Positions 20,106 to 24,173 of a stretch of DNA of 24,173 nucleotides are shown one piece after another. This DNA is from a virus. Location: positions 1-24,173 of the IMG/VR virus record IMGVR_UViG_3300002180_000046. One strand, given 5' to 3'. Each line of letters opens with the position of its first letter. Position 1 is the first letter of the stretch. The position numbers and the translations under genes were made by a program. The notes beneath the pieces are model-generated. The model did no database searches. It had not been told where the DNA came from and worked only from the letters and a program-made list of their open reading frames with translations.

Positions 20106-23100
20106 ATGGCAGACTTTCGCATCCGGGTCGTTGTCGATCCTTCGAGAGCAACCAGCGGCACCCGTAAAGTTGAGACAGACCTCAACAGAGTGGGAGCCGC
20201 GGCTACTCGGGTGCAAAGGCTCATAAATAGAGCCTTTGCCTTTAGTGTTGCGGGGGTTGGTGTAGCTTCTGTAATTCGGGTCCTTGCGAATTTCGAGCAA
20301 CAGATGAGTACAGTCAAAGCCATTACTAGCGCGACTGAGGCACAATTCCGCACACTCCGTTTGGAGGCTCAACGACTTGGGGCCACGACCAGGTTCTCTG
20401 CATCTGAAGCCGCTGAAGGGATGCAATTCCTCGCTCGCGCTGGCTTCGACGTGGATCAAGTCCTTGCCTCCATAAACGATACACTACTTCTTGCCCAGGC
20501 GGGAGCCCTTGATTTAGGTTCAGCGGCTGACATCGCTTCCAATATTCTGACAGGCTTCCGATTGAATGCCACAGAAGCTGGTCGAGTGGTTGATGTCCTG
20601 GCCTTGGCCTCAAACTCTGCCAACACAAATGTCTTCCAACTCGGAGAGGCGATGAAGTTCGTGGCACCTGTTGCTGCAGGTCTTGGCGTCTCACTTGAGG
20701 AAGCTGCTGCGGCAATCTCAGCCCTGTCTGATGCAGGTCTTCAAGGCTCTCTTGCGGGCACTGGCCTGAGGCGTGTTCTTGCCGAATTGGAAAGCCCTGC
20801 TTCCAAGACGCGTGATATTCTCGAAAGCCTGGGGGTTACCGCCCAAGAGGTCCGGGTTTCTCAAGTCGGTTTGACTACCGCTCTGACCCGCCTGCGTGAC
20901 GCCGGTGTGGACACAGGATTGGCTCTGGAAATCTTCGGTGACCGTGGTGGTCCTGCCTTCGAGGTTCTTTCGAACGCTATACCACGGGTCGAAGGATTGA
21001 CCGCAGCACTCGGCAACGCAGAAGGCACAGCTCTCCGGATCGCGACGGTCATGGACGACAACCTGAACGGCGCTCTCCTGTCTGTCAAGTCTGCTGCTGA
21101 AGGCCTGGTCTTGGCTATTGGTGAAGCGGGGGGAACGGGAAGCCTGACAGGGGCTTTCAAAGCTCTTGCTGGTGCTCTGCGGTTCATCGCGGAGAACGTC
21201 GACACATTCATTGCAACCCTGGAAGCCTTGACCGTTGTGATCGGTGTCCGTCTCGTTGGTTCGCTGCTGGTTGCATTCAAAGCTCAAATCTTCGCAATCG
21301 CTCTTGCCTTCCAATCTGGAACACTCTCGGCCTTCGCATTCTCTGGGGCTCTCAGTGTTGTACGAAGTGCTCTGCTGGCTATTGCAGCAAACCCAGTAAC
21401 AGCTATCTTTGTGGCGCTTGGAACAGTTGCTGTAGCCCTGACTACCATTGAAACACAGACTGAACGGGTAAGTCGTATAACTACCACTCTTGAGGGCCAG
21501 GTCCGTGATCTGCAACAAGCCTACAGAGACACCAATGGTGAGGTAGAAGATATTCGCGAAAACCTTGAGGGTTTGACGCTTTCTCAGGCGTTGGCCACCC
21601 AGACTGAAGCGGCCAATGAGCTTGACCGGTCGTTCAGGCAGTTAATTACAACAATTACACCTCTATTCAATCAAGCCCGGTACCAGGGTTTTGTGGAGCT
21701 GTCCCAAGACTTCTATGAATTGCAGTCAGCTATGATTGACGGAACAGTTACCATCGATGAAGTAATTACCACACTAGATCGTCTTGGTCAGCGGGCTCCA
21801 GAAGCTCTTCGTAAAATGGTCACAGAGACAATATCCGCCGCACAGGAAACCAGAAACCTGGGAAGTGTAGTTGAACGCTCAGAAGCAATCATCCGAGTTC
21901 TGTCCGGCACAGCTACTGCTGCGGATCGCACATTGCTAGGTTTGGGCAACTCTGCTGGCGTCGCGGCAGCTGAGGTAGACAACTTAGGGGACCAGGCCAT
22001 AAAAGCTATCTCAGCACTCCAGACACTGCAAGGCTTCATTCCCGAATTGGCGCGTGCTGCTAAGGTTACGGCTCAACTTGGTGAGGCTCAAGGGGCATAT
22101 GAAGCAGGTCGTCGTCAGATTGAACAGGGGCTTCGTAGCGGAGGCTCTATAGATCAAGCTGCTGCTGATTTGGAAGAGTTGTCTTCAACTTACGCAAGAG
22201 CCACAGCAGAAATAAATGGAACTGCAGCTGCTCAGCGAGATGCAGGCTCTGCTCTTGAGGCTTACACAAACTCCGCAGACTTGGATGCTCTTGAGGGCCA
22301 AAACCGTGCGATAGCAATTGCCACGCAGGAATACGAAGCATTAGTCACCCAGCTTGAGGCTGCTGGAGCTTCTCAAGAAGACCTCAATGCTGCTCGGGGT
22401 GCATATAACCAACAGCTGTCAAATATAGATCGGGACTTCGCAGATACTCCAGGAGGTTCTTCAGGAGGTGCGAGAGGGTCTGTTGCCACTAAGGATGAAA
22501 TCACCAATATGGCTTCGGTCATGGCGATGCTTGAGCAAGAAGCTGAAGTTCTGCGCATGGGTAATCAAGAGCGGGAAGTTCGTATGCGCTTGACAGAGCT
22601 CACCACCGAGCTGGCTGAGAATGGCATTGTTGTTGGACAGCGGGAGCTTGAAGTTATTCGCGCCAAGATCATTGAAAACCAGAAGCTTGAACAAGCCCTG
22701 AACTTTATTGGAGACGTGACTGAGGCGGTATTCGGGGGCATTGACGATGCACTGGCCGACTTCATTCGCTCTGGGGAGTTTAACTTCAAGACATTCGCCA
22801 CAAACATCGTCGCCGAGCTGGCGCGGATAGTAGCACAGGCAATGCTTATACAGCCTCTTATTGCAGGCATAGGTTCGCTACTTGGAGGCAACGGGTTCAC
22901 GTTCGATATGCCAAGTATAGGGAGTATCTTCAATGCTGGAGGAAACCAGTTTGGAGGCTCTCTCACAATGGGTGGTTCAGGAGGGCCAGATAGCCAGCTA
23001 TTTGTATCTAAGATCAGTCCAGGTGAAAGAGTAGACTTCACGCCTGAAGGTGAGGGTTCGCGAAGAGGTGGTTCTGGTGATACATTTAACTTCAATATCA

Positions 23101-23192
23101 GCACCCCAGACGTCGAAGGCTTCAAGCGCAGTTCAAGTCAAGTTGCGGCGATTGCAGCTCGCTCAATTGGCTCTGGTAGGAGGAATATGTAA
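20106..23192 (+). CDS. Tail tape measure protein (1028 aa)
   Basis: It sets tail length and is ejected with DNA. The N-terminal 35 residues are helical. From residue 60 the TP901-type core (PhageMin_Tail) is clear: MSTVKAITSATEAQFRTLR, then ATTRFSASEAAEGMQFLARA and EAAAAISALSDAGLQGSL. Hydrophobic helices span about 365-445 and could cross the host membrane. The middle is coiled coil. The end (about 800-935, with EAVFGGIDDALADFIRSGEF) matches the lambda gpH C-terminal domain. ATG at 20106 lies 3 bases after the chaperone stop. At 1028 residues, a tail of roughly 150 nm would follow from the usual 0.15 nm per residue. Confidence 0.93.
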   Translation: MADFRIRVVVDPSRATSGTRKVETDLNRVGAAATRVQRLINRAFAFSVAGVGVASVIRVLANFEQQMSTVKAITSATEAQFRTLRLEAQRLGATTRFSASEAAEGMQFLARAGFDVDQVLASINDTLLLAQAGALDLGSAADIASNILTGFRLNATEAGRVVDVLALASNSANTNVFQLGEAMKFVAPVAAGLGVSLEEAAAAISALSDAGLQGSLAGTGLRRVLAELESPASKTRDILESLGVTAQEVRVSQVGLTTALTRLRDAGVDTGLALEIFGDRGGPAFEVLSNAIPRVEGLTAALGNAEGTALRIATVMDDNLNGALLSVKSAAEGLVLAIGEAGGTGSLTGAFKALAGALRFIAENVDTFIATLEALTVVIGVRLVGSLLVAFKAQIFAIALAFQSGTLSAFAFSGALSVVRSALLAIAANPVTAIFVALGTVAVALTTIETQTERVSRITTTLEGQVRDLQQAYRDTNGEVEDIRENLEGLTLSQALATQTEAANELDRSFRQLITTITPLFNQARYQGFVELSQDFYELQSAMIDGTVTIDEVITTLDRLGQRAPEALRKMVTETISAAQETRNLGSVVERSEAIIRVLSGTATAADRTLLGLGNSAGVAAAEVDNLGDQAIKAISALQTLQGFIPELARAAKVTAQLGEAQGAYEAGRRQIEQGLRSGGSIDQAAADLEELSSTYARATAEINGTAAAQRDAGSALEAYTNSADLDALEGQNRAIAIATQEYEALVTQLEAAGASQEDLNAARGAYNQQLSNIDRDFADTPGGSSGGARGSVATKDEITNMASVMAMLEQEAEVLRMGNQEREVRMRLTELTTELAENGIVVGQRELEVIRAKIIENQKLEQALNFIGDVTEAVFGGIDDALADFIRSGEFNFKTFATNIVAELARIVAQAMLIQPLIAGIGSLLGGNGFTFDMPSIGSIFNAGGNQFGGSLTMGGSGGPDSQLFVSKISPGERVDFTPEGEGSRRGGSGDTFNFNISTPDVEGFKRSSSQVAAIAARSIGSGRRNM

Positions 23193-23813
23193 ATGGCATT
23201 TGACGAAGAACAATTCCCAACGGACATCTCTCGAGGCGCAACAGTCCGCCAAAGGCGTGTAGTTGACGTTGTGACCCTACGCTCCGGACACGAGGAACGG
23301 AATACAATATGGGCCAACTCCAGACGGACCTATGATGTATCCCTAGGTCTTCGAGACCTGGAGGACATATATGCTGTCATGGAATTTTGGGAAGCTCGCC
23401 GCGGTAGCTTGAGAGGCTTTCGCTTCAAGGATTGGGCGGACTTCACGTCCACTAACCCGACAACAACCCCGTCGAATACAGATCAGGCTATGGCCAGTAT
23501 CACATTGACAACTTACCAATTGCAGAAGGTATATTCAGCTGCCTCAAACCCTTGGACAAGGACGATCAATAAGCCAATTGACGGTACAGTCCTCGTAAAA
23601 GATAACACAGGTAGCCTCACAGAGGGTGTTGATTGGACTATGGACTACGCCACCGGGATCACAACCTTCTCAGTTGCTCCTACAGGAACTCCGACTGCAG
23701 GGTTTGAATACGATGTGCCAGTTCGCTTTGAAGCCGAGGAGCTTGAGGTGAATGTGGCTCTGTTTGACGTTGGCTCTATTCCGGCGGTCAACCTGGTAGA
23801 GGTTCGGATATGA
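23193..23813 (+). CDS. DUF2460 tail protein, GTA ORFG12-like (206 aa)
   Basis: ATG at 23193, immediately after the tape measure stop, with TAGGAGG upstream. The start (FDEEQFPTDISRGATVRQRR) and TLRSGHEERNTIWANSRRTY, with MEFWEARRGSLRGFRFKDWA, are the clear signature of DUF2460 (distal tail-type proteins of gene transfer agents and related phages). It would form the ring at the tail tip just below the tube. The ATGA overlap with the next gene (23810-23813) fits the conserved DUF2460-DUF2163 pair. Confidence 0.93.
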   Translation: MAFDEEQFPTDISRGATVRQRRVVDVVTLRSGHEERNTIWANSRRTYDVSLGLRDLEDIYAVMEFWEARRGSLRGFRFKDWADFTSTNPTTTPSNTDQAMASITLTTYQLQKVYSAASNPWTRTINKPIDGTVLVKDNTGSLTEGVDWTMDYATGITTFSVAPTGTPTAGFEYDVPVRFEAEELEVNVALFDVGSIPAVNLVEVRI

Positions 23814-24173
23814 GTAAGGTTCTAACACCCGGTCTTCAATCGCATCTTGACGGTGGTGCAACCACAATGGTTTATTGCTGGCGAGTTACCCGGACAGACG
23901 GGGTGATCCAGGGTTTTACTGAGCACGACGAGGACCTCACCTTTGACAGCACCACGTTCCTGGCCGCGAGTGGGTTCACTGGGACAAAGATCAATTCTGA
24001 ACTCGGGCTAACAGTTGACAATCTAAACGCAGAAGGAGCTCTCAGCTCAGACACTATAAACGAAGATGATCTTGCCGCCGGCCGATATGACGCTGCAGTC
24101 GTTGAGCTCTTCTGGGTGAACTTCGAAGATGTGGCCATGCGGGAGACACTCCTGAAGGGCACGATTGGGGAGG
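23810..24173 (+). CDS. DUF2163 tail protein, GTA ORFG13-like (partial, 121 codons seen)
   Basis: The ATG overlaps the DUF2460 stop; the frame is open to the window end, so the C-terminus is missing. The seen part has the hallmarks of DUF2163: MVYCWRVTRTDGVIQGFTEH, DLTFDSTTFLAASGF, LGLTVDNLNAEGALSSDTIN and EDDLAAGRYDAAVVELFWVN. It is a tail-hub component. In gene transfer agents an NlpC/P60-type peptidase gene and the large tip protein gene follow, so those may lie beyond 24173. Confidence 0.92.
   Translation, partial: MSKVLTPGLQSHLDGGATTMVYCWRVTRTDGVIQGFTEHDEDLTFDSTTFLAASGFTGTKINSELGLTVDNLNAEGALSSDTINEDDLAAGRYDAAVVELFWVNFEDVAMRETLLKGTIGE

Noticed and set aside
20718-21518. 266-codon reverse-strand frame opposite the tape measure gene
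   Set aside because: Antisense shadow; Ser-, Gln- and Cys-rich product and no start signal.

Overview
The window is the left part of a tailed double-stranded DNA phage (or prophage) genome. It holds small early-type genes, a lysis group, the packaging genes, the head genes, and the tail genes as far as the start of the tail-tip genes. The head genes are of a Mu/PBSX-like mix: DUF935 portal, Mu F-like minor head protein and an XkdF-like protease. The tail-tip genes (DUF2460, then DUF2163) are the kind found in alphaproteobacterial gene transfer agents and their phage relatives. This suggests a siphophage of an alphaproteobacterium; the host is inferred from gene families only. No integrase, repressor, tRNA, rRNA, CRISPR array or insertion sequence was recognised.

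Layout. Positions 1-135 carry a direct repeat with 80-bp spacing, followed by a promoter candidate and three tiny coupled genes (222-762). Positions 763-1760 contain no convincing gene. They hold stem-loops, a 224-bp set of nested inverted repeats sharing one centre (1002-1225), four perfect 21-bp tandem repeats (1278-1361) and an extended -10 promoter (1691-1699). This looks like an origin or a large regulatory site. Positions 1761-3850 hold small, mostly unrecognised genes, including a two-CxxC mini-protein and two single-membrane-segment proteins. A 19-bp-arm hairpin and a reading frame broken by two stops lie between them (2822-3126). A transglutaminase-like protease (3870-4310) and an M15-type endolysin (4366-5025) follow.

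Terminase small and large subunits occupy 5084-7039. Between the large terminase and the portal lies an antisense block of five unrecognised genes (7017-8833); four of the five are tightly coupled. The forward structural operon resumes at 9005: portal, a possible virion accessory protein, DnaT-like connector, stopper-like protein, Mu F-like protein, XkdF-like protease, a scaffold-type protein with a strong internal start, decoration protein, major capsid protein, an acidic head protein, gp10-like neck protein, tail terminator, tail tube, a tail assembly chaperone with a canonical -1 frameshift site, tape measure, DUF2460, and a DUF2163 protein cut by the window end.

The genes make one assembly line. 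Terminase fills a shell built from scaffold, protease and capsid proteins around the portal. Connector proteins join it to a non-contractile tail whose length is set by the tape measure protein. The endolysin group releases the progeny. Least explained are the nested palindrome with its 21-bp repeats, the antisense cassette, and the interrupted frame at 2857-3126.
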